Counted from the first letter of the stretch, positions 44,283-53,929 are shown. The stretch: 64,000 nt of DNA from Flavobacterium reichenbachii (GCF_002217435.1 NZ_MUHF01000005.1:124001-188000); one strand, 5' to 3'. The notes: a model not told the origin generated them from the letters alone. Numbers and translations are program-made.

Positions 44283-44758
44283 TAGGTAAAATTTCGTTAT
44301 TTAGAAGAGTCTTTCAACAGCTTCCAGAAATACAAATTTAAAAAAAAATATATTAAACTCTTATTTTAAAGTACACCATTGTTTCAAAGGATAAAATTAA
44401 ATCACAATTCAATTGAAATAACATCAAAAGCAGTTAAAAGGAATGAGCCTTTTATCGTGATGTGCTGAGATTTATTACTAAGAATGGCATCACTAAAAGC
44501 TTTTGTACTCTAAAATACAAAAATCAAAATAATTAAGTGTGTCATTTACACCAATAAACAGGACGCCAAAATGGGATAAATACACATAATCCTGCCTTAA
44601 TATTGGCATCTTTTTTTTAACTTAGCCCAGCAAATCTTAAATAAGTAAGAGTTGTAAAACAATACTGTCAATTAATGATTAATCGCATTAAAAACAGTAA
44701 AACTTCTTATTTCAGTAATAAACAACAACACACTAATAATTTAGTTAATAAAAAAACT
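44283..44758. other. 476-bp divergent intergenic region with possible gnd leader structure
   Basis: No ORF is supported. A weak hairpin TAAAAGG/CCTTTTA lies at 44435-44454. Closer to gnd, CAGGA (44559-44563) can pair with TCCTG (44590-44594) and GCCAA (44565-44569) with TTGGC (44603-44607), in crossing order, followed by eight T (44611-44618). This could be an attenuator or the remains of a terminator. Confidence 0.35.
44333..44340 (-). promoter_or_regulatory. Candidate -7 box (TAAATTTG) of bphO-bphP
   Basis: Minus-strand TAAATTTG fits TAnnTTTG, 50 nt before the bphO ATG. No clear -33 TTG at the usual distance. Confidence 0.35.
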
Positions 44759-46168
44759 ATGAGCAAATTTGATTTTGGAATAGTAGGACTCGGTGTAATG
44801 GGCCGTAACTTACTTTTAAATATCGCCAGCCATAACTTTGCGGCTGCAGGTTTAGACTTAGACACCGAAAAAGTCAACTCTCTTCAACAAGAAGCCGATT
44901 CTAATCATATTATTGAAGCTACAACAGATGTAAAACATTTTGTAGAACTTATTCAGAAACCAAGAGCTATTATGCTGCTGGTTCCTGCAGGAAAACCTGT
45001 AGACAGCGCAATTGCCAGCTTACTACCGCATTTAGATCAGGGAGATATTATCATCGATGGAGGAAATACTTACTTCACCGATACAGACAGAAGGTTTTTG
45101 GAATTGTCTGAAAAGGGAATTCATTTTTTTGGAATGGGAATTTCGGGCGGCGAAAAAGGAGCAAGATTTGGTCCTGCAATGATGCCTGGAGGAGACCAAA
45201 AAGCATACGAAAGACTTCGACCAATTTTTGAAGCTATTGCAGCAAAAGTAGATGGTGAACCTTGTGTAGAATATCTAGGAAACGGATCTGCAGGTAATTA
45301 TGTAAAAATGGTTCATAACGGAATCGAATACGGAATTATGCAGTTGATTTCTGAAATTTATGATCTTATGAAAAGAGGTTATAATTTGGATGAAAATACT
45401 ATTCAGAAAACTTTTGAAGAATGGAACAAAACCGATGAACTTAAATCTTATTTGATCGAAATTACCGGAAGCATCCTGAAACAAAAAGACGAAGACGGAA
45501 GCTTGTTAATCAATAAAATCTCTGATTGGGCAAGATCTAAAGGAACAGGAAAATGGACTTCGCAAAATGCAATGGATTTGCAGGTTCCCGTACCAACTAT
45601 CGACGCTGCGGTTAACATGCGCGATATGTCTAAAACCAAACCGGAAAGAATTGAAGCTGCTAAAAAATTAGTCTGGAAAGATGCCGAAACTTCCGTAAAC
45701 ACAAGCGAAGCAATTGCTTCTCTAAAATCAGCATTATATTTTTCTATTGTTGTGACTTATGCACAAGGATTAGCACAGCTTCATACAGCTTCTAAAGAAT
45801 ACAATTACGGATTAAATTTAGAAACTGTTGCCAAAATATGGCGCGGGGGCTGTATTATTCGTGCTGCTATATTAGAAGATTTTAGAAAAGCATACGGCAC
45901 AAAATCAGATTTGCCAAATCTTCTTTTAGATGGCGGAATCGCTTCAGAATTATCAGAGAATCAAGCAGGAATGAGAAGCGTTGTTCAGTTTGCAGTTCAA
46001 AAAGGAATACCTGTTGCAGGACTTATGAATTCATTAGCTTATTTTGATGCTTACAGATCAGAAAATCTTCCAACAAATCTAATTCAGGCGCAGCGTGATT
46101 ATTTTGGCGCGCATACCTACGAACGTATTGATACAGAAGGTGTTTTCCATACACAATGGTCTGAATAA
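44759..46168 (+). CDS. gnd: 6-phosphogluconate dehydrogenase, decarboxylating
   Basis: 469 residues from the ATG at 44759 (MSKFDFGIVGLGVMGRNL); the frame continues 28 codons upstream but without family likeness. The NADP-binding start GLGVMGRN, the substrate loop MGISGGEKGARFGPAMMPGG, the catalytic GNGSAGNYVKMVHNGIEY and WRGGCIIRA are all present, and the length fits the family. It oxidises 6-phosphogluconate to ribulose 5-phosphate. First of three pentose-phosphate genes. Confidence 0.96.
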   Translation: MSKFDFGIVGLGVMGRNLLLNIASHNFAAAGLDLDTEKVNSLQQEADSNHIIEATTDVKHFVELIQKPRAIMLLVPAGKPVDSAIASLLPHLDQGDIIIDGGNTYFTDTDRRFLELSEKGIHFFGMGISGGEKGARFGPAMMPGGDQKAYERLRPIFEAIAAKVDGEPCVEYLGNGSAGNYVKMVHNGIEYGIMQLISEIYDLMKRGYNLDENTIQKTFEEWNKTDELKSYLIEITGSILKQKDEDGSLLINKISDWARSKGTGKWTSQNAMDLQVPVPTIDAAVNMRDMSKTKPERIEAAKKLVWKDAETSVNTSEAIASLKSALYFSIVVTYAQGLAQLHTASKEYNYGLNLETVAKIWRGGCIIRAAILEDFRKAYGTKSDLPNLLLDGGIASELSENQAGMRSVVQFAVQKGIPVAGLMNSLAYFDAYRSENLPTNLIQAQRDYFGAHTYERIDTEGVFHTQWSE

Positions 46169-46195
46169 GAATTTTAAGCAACACAACTACACACA

Positions 46196-47728
46196 ATGAC
46201 TAAAAATAAAAATATAAATCCAACAATTATCGTAATTTTTGGAGGAACCGGAGATCTGGCAAAGAGAAAGCTCTTTCCCGCATTTCAAAATCTGTACTTA
46301 GACGGCCGTATGTCGGAGAAGTTTCAGATTATTGCTCTTGGAAGAGCAGAAAAAAGCGATGAAGATTTTCGCAGTTATGTGGCAGAAAATCTAAATATCT
46401 TTTCAAGAAAAAAAGAGATTTCTGATCCAGAAACACAAAAATTTCTTTCTCACATATCGTATCACAGCTTAGATATTGACAAAGAAGAATCGTATCAGGG
46501 ATTAAACGAAAAGATAAACAGTTTTGACGAAGCTTTTGGAGAACGCGCCAATCGTCTTTTTTACCTTTCGATCACGCCTTCTTTTATTTCAACAATTTCA
46601 AGTAATATAAAAAAGATAGGCCTTGCGGCGAATGCTAATCAGGATCGTATTATTATTGAAAAACCTTTTGGTTACGATAAAGCTTCTGCAATTGAATTGA
46701 ATGAAATGCTTTCGCAGACTTTCAAGGAAGAACAGATTTACAGAATCGATCATTATTTAGGTAAAGAAACAGTTCAAAACATTCTTGCTTTCCGTTTTGG
46801 AAATTCGATGTTTGAACCTTTGTGGAGCCGTAATTTTATTGATTTTGTTCAAATAACTGTCGCAGAAGAAGTGGGCGTTGAAGAACGAGGCGGTTTTTAT
46901 GAAGGCGTTGGAGCATTAAAAGATATGATTCAGAATCATTTGTTTCAAATTTTATGTATGACGGCTATGGAAGCGCCTGCTTCCTTAGCAGCAGACGACA
47001 TTAGAAATCGTAAAGCCGATGTTTTAAAATCGATTCGCCGTATCAAACCAGATGAAGTTGATCATTACATTGTAAGAGGTCAATATGGTCCAGGTGAAAT
47101 AAAAGGAACTCCGGTTCCTGGATATCGTCAGGATAAAGGAATTGCACCAGATTCTAATACGGAAACGTATGTCGCAATGAAAATTTACCTGGACAACTGG
47201 AGATGGCAGGGAATTCCGTTTTACTTGCGCTCTGGAAAAAGAATGGAAGAAAAACAATCTTCTATTATTATTCAGTTTAAGCCAGTACCGCATTCTTCAT
47301 TTTCTTATGGAAAAGGAGGAATGACTCCAAACCGACTGATTATCAACATTCAGCCGTCTATGGATATCAAATTGCAGTTCATGACCAAGAAACCTGGTTT
47401 GTCAATGTCACTAAGACCAGCTGAAATGGTATTTGATTATTTTGAATGCTCCACTATGTCGCCAGAAGCTTATGAAACTTTATTAGCAGATGCTTTGGCA
47501 GGAGATCCTACGCTATTTATGCGCTGGGATCAGGTAGAAGAGGCTTGGGACGCAATTGATACCATTCAGCAAGTATGGAAAACTACAGCTCCAGCCAATT
47601 TTCCAAATTACAAAGCGGGAAGCTGGGGGCCTGAAGAAGCAGACGAATTACTGGCACGCCAAGGACATAAATGGATCCCGAATACACAAACAAAACAAGA
47701 AGTTTTAGATGATACAGATTTACAATAA
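46196..47728 (+). CDS. zwf: Glucose-6-phosphate 1-dehydrogenase
   Basis: 510 residues, normal length. NADP-binding IFGGTGDLAKRKLFPA near residues 14-29, the catalytic RIDHYLGKETVQN near 182-194 and RSGKRM near 345. It oxidises glucose 6-phosphate to 6-phosphogluconolactone, feeding the pgl product of the next gene. The last 20 bases overlap pgl, so translation is likely coupled. Confidence 0.96.
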   Translation: MTKNKNINPTIIVIFGGTGDLAKRKLFPAFQNLYLDGRMSEKFQIIALGRAEKSDEDFRSYVAENLNIFSRKKEISDPETQKFLSHISYHSLDIDKEESYQGLNEKINSFDEAFGERANRLFYLSITPSFISTISSNIKKIGLAANANQDRIIIEKPFGYDKASAIELNEMLSQTFKEEQIYRIDHYLGKETVQNILAFRFGNSMFEPLWSRNFIDFVQITVAEEVGVEERGGFYEGVGALKDMIQNHLFQILCMTAMEAPASLAADDIRNRKADVLKSIRRIKPDEVDHYIVRGQYGPGEIKGTPVPGYRQDKGIAPDSNTETYVAMKIYLDNWRWQGIPFYLRSGKRMEEKQSSIIIQFKPVPHSSFSYGKGGMTPNRLIINIQPSMDIKLQFMTKKPGLSMSLRPAEMVFDYFECSTMSPEAYETLLADALAGDPTLFMRWDQVEEAWDAIDTIQQVWKTTAPANFPNYKAGSWGPEEADELLARQGHKWIPNTQTKQEVLDDTDLQ

Positions 47729-48425
47729 TACCCAAGAAATAAATACTACGGCTGCAGATCTTTTTGTAGAAAACGCACAAAACGCAATTGCAAAAAGGGG
47801 CAAGTTTACTGTTGTACTTACGGGAGGTTCTTCTCCAGCCGGAATTTATAAACTACTAGCTTCTGATGCTTACAAAGATAAAATTGATTGGAGTAAAGTA
47901 TATGTTTTTTGGGGCGATGAACGATGGGTACCGCTGAGTGACGATCTTAGCAACGCAAAAATGTCGTATAGCACATTACTAAGCCACGTGGCCATTCCAA
48001 GCGAAAATATTTTTCAAATGTATAAGGACGGCGTTACTCCTGAAGAATATGCAATCACTTACGAACAAACCATCAGAAAAATATTAGGCGAAGAAGGCAA
48101 ATTTGACCTAATCTTATTAGGAATGGGAGATGACGGTCACACAGCTTCTCTTTTTCCCGGTGAAGCGGTTTTAGAAGAACAAAACAAATGGGTTGATGCT
48201 TATTATTTAGCGCCTCAAAAAATGCACCGTATTACGCTTACAGCGCCGCTAATTAACAAAGCCGAAAAAATTATTGTAGTCGCTTTTGGAGAGAAAAAAA
48301 CTCATGCATTAAAGGAGGTAACAACCGGAGCTTACAATCCGACTACTTACCCGATGCAGTTGATTAAACCCGTTTCGGGAGAATTATTATTCCTTGTAGA
48401 TAAAAGTGCTGCAGGAACAGTTTAG
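47709..48425 (+). CDS. pgl: 6-phosphogluconolactonase
   Basis: 238 residues of the PGL/glucosamine-isomerase family: LTGGSSPAGIYKLL, VYVFWGDERWVPLSDDLSNAKM, LILLGMGDDGHTASLFPG. It hydrolyses 6-phosphogluconolactone between the Zwf and Gnd steps. It starts inside the end of zwf and is followed by a strong terminator at 48451-48478. Confidence 0.95.
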   Translation: MIQIYNNTQEINTTAADLFVENAQNAIAKRGKFTVVLTGGSSPAGIYKLLASDAYKDKIDWSKVYVFWGDERWVPLSDDLSNAKMSYSTLLSHVAIPSENIFQMYKDGVTPEEYAITYEQTIRKILGEEGKFDLILLGMGDDGHTASLFPGEAVLEEQNKWVDAYYLAPQKMHRITLTAPLINKAEKIIVVAFGEKKTHALKEVTTGAYNPTTYPMQLIKPVSGELLFLVDKSAAGTV

Positions 48426-48450
48426 AAAGTTCGTTAACAATTTCATACAA

Positions 48451-48478
48451 AAACCTATGCCAAACGCATAGGTTTTTT
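48451..48478 (+). terminator. Terminator of the gnd-zwf-pgl operon
   Basis: Perfect stem AAACCTATGC/GCATAGGTTT with loop CAAAC and a following T run, 26 nt after the pgl stop. Confidence 0.85.
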
Positions 48479-48483
48479 CATTT

Positions 48484-48529
48484 AAAAAAAAAAATACACC
48501 TGACATAAAATATTTTATATGCCAGATGT
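48484..48529 (-). terminator. Terminator of the second ECF/TonB operon
   Basis: Imperfect long stem: on the minus strand ACATCTGGCATA pairs with TATGTCAGGTGT across an AT-rich loop and is followed by a run of ten T. It lies 31 nt after the DUF4249 stop at 48560. Confidence 0.75.
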
Positions 48530-48559
48530 ACGCACAAATCAACTTAACGAATTAAGTTT

Positions 48560-49405
48560 TTATTTTACTAAATAAGTAACGGTATCAGCTTCACATAACC
48601 TGAAATAGCCCATTGCATAATTGTTTGCATCATTGACATTTACGACATTACCTCTTATATTTCCCGGAGGAACAGAAAAAGGGCTTCCGCCATAGACTTC
48701 TAAAATAAGATTCATATAATTATAGAAGTTTTTAGAAATGCCGCGGTGTGTAATTACCACAGTATTACCTGGTTTCATATCTTCGTCTGAGAAACGTGTA
48801 CTAATTTCATTTCCATTAAATAAATCATCATCTGTCATTTCATATTCGGGAAACAACAGAAATTCACTTTTATAATCGGTGAGGTAATAATTAAGCTGCT
48901 CTGCCGGATCTTTATAATAAAATGTAAGTTCGATGATATCTTCTCCGCCAAAATCCGGAATAATTTTTTGCTCTACTTTATCAATTGGCGTTACAGAAGT
49001 TAGTTTTTCAGAAGCTTTAAAACTCTGTCCTTCTGCCTGCACATACAATGTATACTCCATATCAATCACCGGAACAAAATCTGTACATACATATATACCA
49101 GGTGCTGTTTCATTAAAAGTAAAAACACCACCAGTAGTATTTTCAACTCTCACCTGTGCTCCTGATACTTTTGGCGTAACATTATCATAATAAGGAGCTG
49201 TTTTACTTATTTTTATTGTCTGCTCATTACCAGAAGTTCCTTTTTTCCAGATAATTTCAGCATCAACTACTATCTTGGTTTCTCCAGTTTCTAAATCAAG
49301 ATTAACCACATCTTCACAAGACGAAAAAAGAACTATAAAAAGAATCCCTAATAAAGCCAGTGCTTTACTTTTAAAATTATATGTTTTTAACTTTTGCATA
49401 TTCAT
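48560..49405 (-). CDS. DUF4249 lipoprotein
   Basis: 281 residues. Lipoprotein signal (IVLFSSC, Cys about 30), then the DUF4249 opening EDVVNLDLETGETKIVVDAEI and KISKTAPYYDNVTPKVSGAQVRV. DUF4249 proteins are typical partners of FecA-type receptors in Bacteroidota and are expected at the cell surface. The start overlaps the receptor stop by one base (TAATG), so the two are translationally coupled. Confidence 0.9.
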   Translation of the reverse strand: MNMQKLKTYNFKSKALALLGILFIVLFSSCEDVVNLDLETGETKIVVDAEIIWKKGTSGNEQTIKISKTAPYYDNVTPKVSGAQVRVENTTGGVFTFNETAPGIYVCTDFVPVIDMEYTLYVQAEGQSFKASEKLTSVTPIDKVEQKIIPDFGGEDIIELTFYYKDPAEQLNYYLTDYKSEFLLFPEYEMTDDDLFNGNEISTRFSDEDMKPGNTVVITHRGISKNFYNYMNLILEVYGGSPFSVPPGNIRGNVVNVNDANNYAMGYFRLCEADTVTYLVK

Positions 49406-52017
49406 TAAAATTTAAAATTATAAGAAACCCCGGGAACTATTCCAAAAATGGATAATCTTCTGGTTTCATTTACTCCTGTGTCATCATTGGTTGCAAACGT
49501 CATCGAAGCAGCATTTTTTCTATTGTAAATATTATAAAGACTAAATACCCAATAGCTCTGCCATCCTTTCTTTTTATCTGGTTTAGGCGTATAAGTTGCC
49601 GCAAGATCTAAATGGTGATACAATGGGAGTCTGTTTTCGTTTCGAAGTGAAAAATTGGGTATGTTGATACCGCCAAACTCATAATAACTGTTTGCATACG
49701 TTACAGGCTGGCCTGACTGCAGTGAGAAATTAGCATTAAAGGACCATTTTGGACTGTACAAATAACTTCCTACAATGTTTAGGTTGTGCAGTTTATCATA
49801 TCCTGAAAGATACCAATTACCATTGGCAATACCTGGTTCTTCTGCTGTTCTTCCCGGCGTTTTTTGCTCTGCTCTTGACAAAGTATAAGCAACCCAGCCT
49901 GTAAAATTTCCAGTGTTTTTTCTAAATAATAATTCCATACCATAAGATCGGGCTTTACCGCTTAAGATCACCTGCTCGATATCATTATTGGCTAATATAG
50001 ATGCACCGTCTATATAGTCAATTCGGTTTTGAATTTTCTTGTAAAACAACTCTCCTTCAAAAGAATAATCCTTATCTCTAAAGTTTTTAAAAAACCCTAC
50101 TGCATATTGATCCAATAACTGCGGTTTTGCAAATGGCCCGCTTGGTGTCCAGATATTCATGGGCAGCGGAGACTGTGTATTAGAAAGCATGTGAATGTAT
50201 TGTGCCATTCTGTTGTAACTTGCTTTTACAGAAGTGTTTTCATTAAAGGCAAAGGATAGTGCGGCGCGAGGTTCCAGATTATCAAATTTACTTATGGTTT
50301 TGCCGCTTCCGTAAGATATGCTTCCGGTTGGAGTGCCTTCCTCATAAATATTATATAACGGATTGTATACTACTGCTTTTCCTTCTTCATAAGTATTCAC
50401 ATTTTCATTTCCTAAACGTAAAAACATACTGTAACGAAGCCCGTAACGCAGGTTTAATTTCTCTGTAATCTGATGTTCAAAATCAAGATAAACAGAAGAT
50501 TCAAAAGCATATTTTTTATCCAGCTGCTTATAGTTAAACTGCGAATCTGAACTTGTTGGCTGTACTGTACCCGGATTAAAATTATAATACTGTCCGTCAA
50601 TACCATAATTCAGTTTAAACTTTTCTGTTAAGGAATGATTCCAATTGTACTTCAATCCGTAAGTTTTGATCGTATTATCCCATTCAAAGTTTTCTGTCGG
50701 TATATTCAGATTAAAATTATAATCACTGTAATAAGCAGATAAATTGGAGTTGATGCGATCTGAAAAAGTATGTTTCCAGCTTAAAATTGCCATTTTATTT
50801 CCGAATGTGCTTCCAAAACGGTCGCTTATATCAAATACATCATTACCAAAATATCCTGAAAAAGCAATAGTATTATTGGCACCAAGACGGTAATTTAACT
50901 TTGCGTTTAGATCGTAAAATAGAGCCGAATTATTATTGTCGGCCAGTTTTAAAAACAAATGCGCATAAGAAGTACGTCCTGCAATAATAAAGGAACCTTT
51001 GTCTTTCTGAATAGGTCCCTGCACCATTAATCGGCTTGATATTAAACCGATACCTCCATTTACTTTGTAATTTTCAAAATCACCTGTCTGCTGGTTTACG
51101 TCTAAAACAGAAGAAACACGACCTCCAAATTTAGAAGGAATTCCTCCTTTATAAAGATCTAAACTGTTCACCACATCAGCATTAAAAATAGAGAAAAAAC
51201 CAAACATGTGAGAGTCTCCATAAACCGGAGCACCATCTAAAAGAATTAAATTCTGATCTGCAGCACCGCCGCGAACGTTAAATCCTGATGAAGCTTCTCC
51301 CGCATTGGTAACTCCCGGCAAAGTCAGAATTGACTTTAGAGGATCGGGCTCGCCCATCGCTGCGGGAATTCTTTTAATTTCCTCCATTGTCAGTTTATTG
51401 ACACTCATTTGGGTATTCTTCACATCGACCGCTTTTGTGCCCGTTACGATTACCTGATCCAATTGCTGGCTGTCGTCTTCGATATTGAAATTAACGGTTA
51501 CATCATCTGTAACCGTAATTTGTCTTTCTCTGTTTTTAAACCCCACATAACTGATCACAACGGTATACGTTCCGCGGTCTACTTCCATCGAAAACAGTCC
51601 GTTATTATCTGTAGTTACACCAGTTTCAATTTCTTTTATGTAAACATTGGCGCCAATAACAGCTTGATTATTGTTGTCTAAAACTTTACCATTCAGCTTA
51701 TTTTTTTTTTTGGATGTTTTTGCTGTTTTCTGTTTTACGAAAATATTGTTTCCGACTATCGAAAACTGAATCAACGAATTCTTATTAAATTCATTGATAA
51801 GCTTTTTAATTTCGATATTACTGTAAGTATTTTTTTGAGTAAAATATTTCTGATTGGTATCAATCTGATCAGTAAAAGCAAATTTAAAGTCCGTCTGACT
51901 CTCAATTTGTTTAAATAATTCTTTTAAAGTTACCGTTTTATCTACAGTGACACTTACGCTCTGGGAGAACATAGACAAACTGAATAAAAAAAAGCACGCT
52001 GAAATTATATGCTTCAT
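49405..52017 (-). CDS. TonB-dependent receptor with STN domain (second FecA-like receptor)
   Basis: 870 residues. Signal peptide (LFSLSMFSQ). STN domain at about 20-98 (KELFKQIESQTDFKFAFTD). Carboxypeptidase-regulatory-like domain at about 107-180 (GKVLDNNNQAVIGANVYIKE). Plug at about 215-315 (PDPLKSILTLPGVTNAGE, FNVRGGAADQNLILLDG). The barrel ends FGIVPGVSYNFKF. The ligand is unknown. With the sigma factor and FecR upstream it forms a second cell-surface signalling set. Confidence 0.92.
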   Translation of the reverse strand: MKHIISACFFLFSLSMFSQSVSVTVDKTVTLKELFKQIESQTDFKFAFTDQIDTNQKYFTQKNTYSNIEIKKLINEFNKNSLIQFSIVGNNIFVKQKTAKTSKKKNKLNGKVLDNNNQAVIGANVYIKEIETGVTTDNNGLFSMEVDRGTYTVVISYVGFKNRERQITVTDDVTVNFNIEDDSQQLDQVIVTGTKAVDVKNTQMSVNKLTMEEIKRIPAAMGEPDPLKSILTLPGVTNAGEASSGFNVRGGAADQNLILLDGAPVYGDSHMFGFFSIFNADVVNSLDLYKGGIPSKFGGRVSSVLDVNQQTGDFENYKVNGGIGLISSRLMVQGPIQKDKGSFIIAGRTSYAHLFLKLADNNNSALFYDLNAKLNYRLGANNTIAFSGYFGNDVFDISDRFGSTFGNKMAILSWKHTFSDRINSNLSAYYSDYNFNLNIPTENFEWDNTIKTYGLKYNWNHSLTEKFKLNYGIDGQYYNFNPGTVQPTSSDSQFNYKQLDKKYAFESSVYLDFEHQITEKLNLRYGLRYSMFLRLGNENVNTYEEGKAVVYNPLYNIYEEGTPTGSISYGSGKTISKFDNLEPRAALSFAFNENTSVKASYNRMAQYIHMLSNTQSPLPMNIWTPSGPFAKPQLLDQYAVGFFKNFRDKDYSFEGELFYKKIQNRIDYIDGASILANNDIEQVILSGKARSYGMELLFRKNTGNFTGWVAYTLSRAEQKTPGRTAEEPGIANGNWYLSGYDKLHNLNIVGSYLYSPKWSFNANFSLQSGQPVTYANSYYEFGGINIPNFSLRNENRLPLYHHLDLAATYTPKPDKKKGWQSYWVFSLYNIYNRKNAASMTFATNDDTGVNETRRLSIFGIVPGVSYNFKF

Positions 52018-52117
52018 GAAATTTTGTATTTTTGAATATTAATAAATTGGATAATTTTATATTATCCTGAATATGAGGAGGATGTTTAGTTTCGCGGCTA
52101 GTGCATCCTTTTCTTTT

Positions 52118-52960
52118 CTATTGAAAAGTAATCTGTTTTACTTTTTCATTTATTTCAAAGTTTAGGTTATACATTTCTGACATTAGTTGGACAATCGTTT
52201 TTAAATCTTCTTTTTTGTTAATTCGAACTGTAATTCGAATGTTATTATATTCCTCGGGAATTATCATTTTATAACCGTAATTCGTCTGAATATAAGCGCT
52301 CACTGCAGTTAGTTTTTCATTCTCAAAATCTGTAAATCGATTAAATTCGTCTACCGCAGCAATCTCTTTTCCGTATGTAAATTTCTGGCCGGGTTCCAGT
52401 ATCCATTTCTTTTCCTGACCCTTCACATTCATCTGAACACTTCCTTCGTAAAGTTCTACCACTACTTTGTCTTTATCAGATTCACTCACAGTAAAAGAAG
52501 TGCCTAATACCGTAGTCGTAGTTTCATTACAAAAAACCTGAAAAGGATGCTTTTTATCTTTTTTTACTTTAAAATAAGCCTCTCCTTCTATTTCGATTTT
52601 TCTGCTAACAGTAAAATTATCACCATAGACAATTTTAGATTTTGGATTTAATTCTACTCTTGAACTATCTGGCAGCATTATGGTTTTTACTTCGAGAGTT
52701 TTATTTTCAACAACATTCGACGCCAGATTTATACTATTCTGTAATGGACTTTGAGTAAAATAAAAAGCAGTGCCAATAAGTCCAAAAAACACAACCGCTG
52801 CAGCTGCATAATAATACCAAGGCTTATTTTTTTGTGTTTTTGAAACAAAAGCTTTTGCCTGGAAATTTTCCCAGGAATCTTCTTTTACGCTGTCCGAATG
52901 AGATGCTGGAACTTCATCCCAGATCCTTTTTAATTCTTCTTCTAATTTTTTTTCATCCAT
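52118..52960 (-). CDS. FecR-family anti-sigma factor (second)
   Basis: 280 residues. N-terminal cytoplasmic helix bundle (EEELKRIWDEVPASHSD), one membrane segment at about 46-68 (YYYAAAAVVFFGLIGTAFYF), FecR domain (MLPDSSRVELNPKSKIVYGD, EGEAYFKVKKDKKHPF, VLGTSFTVSES) and a DUF4974 end (NIRITVRINKKEDLKTIVQL). It would hold the sigma factor of 53229-53750 until the receptor signals. The gap to the receptor gene holds a GGATAAT/ATTATCC hairpin (52049-52067). Confidence 0.92.
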   Translation of the reverse strand: MDEKKLEEELKRIWDEVPASHSDSVKEDSWENFQAKAFVSKTQKNKPWYYYAAAAVVFFGLIGTAFYFTQSPLQNSINLASNVVENKTLEVKTIMLPDSSRVELNPKSKIVYGDNFTVSRKIEIEGEAYFKVKKDKKHPFQVFCNETTTTVLGTSFTVSESDKDKVVVELYEGSVQMNVKGQEKKWILEPGQKFTYGKEIAAVDEFNRFTDFENEKLTAVSAYIQTNYGYKMIIPEEYNNIRITVRINKKEDLKTIVQLMSEMYNLNFEINEKVKQITFQ

Positions 52961-52971
52961 GTTTTGGAGCG

Positions 52972-53181
52972 TTAAAGTTTTTGACAGTAAAATCCCTGTT
53001 TATTAAAAACACCATACACCATATCTTTAATATCTCTATTGGTTTCAATTCTCAGAATATGATCCCGGTCTTCTAAGTCAAAATTCATTATACAATCAGA
53101 AATAATAAACTGCAGAAGAACTACAATTTTACTTGCTTCTTCCTTAGTTGTAACATCCGTTTTATAAGCCTCAATATTCAT
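52972..53181 (-). CDS. Small ferredoxin-fold-like (HMA-like) protein
   Basis: 69 residues: MNIEAYKTDVTTKEEASKI at the start, MNFDLEDRDHILRIET in the middle, GFYCQKL at the end. The pattern of strand, helix, NFDLED strand looks like a small HMA-type ferredoxin fold that lacks the metal-binding CxxC. It lies between sigma gene and fecR with short gaps, and an inverted repeat covers its leader. Real gene likely; function unknown. Confidence 0.65.
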   Translation of the reverse strand: MNIEAYKTDVTTKEEASKIVVLLQFIISDCIMNFDLEDRDHILRIETNRDIKDMVYGVFNKQGFYCQKL

Positions 53182-53186
53182 TTTTA

Positions 53187-53219
53187 CGTTCTCGTTTTTA
53201 TATATAACAATCGAGAACG
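53187..53219 (-). promoter_or_regulatory. Inverted repeat in the leader of the 69-residue gene
   Basis: CGTTCTCG (53187-53194) and CGAGAACG (53212-53219), perfect 8-bp arms 17 nt apart, filling the 47-bp gap between sigma gene and small ORF and ending 5 nt before the ATG. It could be an operator, an RNA hairpin that limits translation, or a processing site. Confidence 0.45.
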
Positions 53220-53228
53220 CAAAAGTTC

Positions 53229-53750
53229 CTAATGACTTTCGATTTTTTTTCTAATAAATTTACTGGCGAGATAAATATGATTGGCAATTGTTTTTTCAGA
53301 AAGATCTGTAATTGCTGCAATCTCCTTATAGCTAAGGTTTTCCAGTTTATGTAAAGTAAATATTTTTTGCTGCTGTTCGGGAAGCTGATTAATGAAACTA
53401 TATAATTTTTCTCTTCTTTCTTCAAAAATTATTGTTTCTGGATCTTCCTGTTCACTTTCAGCTTCTAAAGAATCAAGCTGAATAATCTTATTTTCTCTAT
53501 TAATGTGGTTAAGCATAATGTTTTTGCAGATCGTAAACAGCTGTTTATCCAGCAAAACATCTTCATGAAGTAATTCTCTTTTATTATAAAGTCTCAAAAA
53601 ACTTTCCTGAACAAAGTCTTCAGGCGTAAGAACTGTAAAATTAAATCTCTTGGCAATATTTATCAGCTTATCATAGTAATTCAGGTAAACCTCCTTAAAA
53701 GAAGCTTTATCACCATTTTTTAAACTTAATATAAGCTTTTTATTGTCCAT
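53229..53750 (-). CDS. ECF RNA polymerase sigma factor (second)
   Basis: 173 residues. Region 2: YYDKLINIAKRFNFTVLTPEDFVQESFLRLYNKR near 25-58 and CKNIMLNHINR. Region 4: LPEQQQKIFTLHKLENLSYKEIAAITDLSEKTIANHIYLA near 125-165. It is the first gene of the sigma, small protein, FecR, receptor, DUF4249 run. The GTAGGGTAA element of the other ECF locus is not found here, so this factor must read a different promoter. Confidence 0.93.
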   Translation of the reverse strand: MDNKKLILSLKNGDKASFKEVYLNYYDKLINIAKRFNFTVLTPEDFVQESFLRLYNKRELLHEDVLLDKQLFTICKNIMLNHINRENKIIQLDSLEAESEQEDPETIIFEERREKLYSFINQLPEQQQKIFTLHKLENLSYKEIAAITDLSEKTIANHIYLASKFIRKKIESH

Positions 53751-53802
53751 ATTATTATTACAATCACTACTCTTAACTCCATCATAAAAATAATATTGTA
53801 TT

Positions 53803-53821
53803 TTAAGACTGGGCGTCTTAA
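53803..53821. promoter_or_regulatory. Inverted repeat upstream of the second ECF sigma gene
   Basis: TTAAGAC-TGGGC-GTCTTAA, perfect 7-bp arms with a 5-nt centre, about 50 nt before the sigma ATG at 53750. A repressor/activator site or a small hairpin; no regulator assigned. Confidence 0.4.
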
Positions 53822-53929
53822 GATTATCTTAATTTAATGAGTCATTTTGCAGTGCAAAGAACAGAAATTTTATTCTATAATTAATTTAGTATGCAGATTA
53901 ATCTTAAAAAAGTCTGCAGTTTTAATTGT

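Noticed and set aside
48451..48530. Small RNA gene between pgl and the DUF4249 gene
   Set aside because: The two hairpins are well explained as the terminators of two convergent operons.
53198..53425. 75-codon ORF within the second sigma gene
   Set aside because: Overlaps region 4 of the sigma factor in another frame on the same strand.
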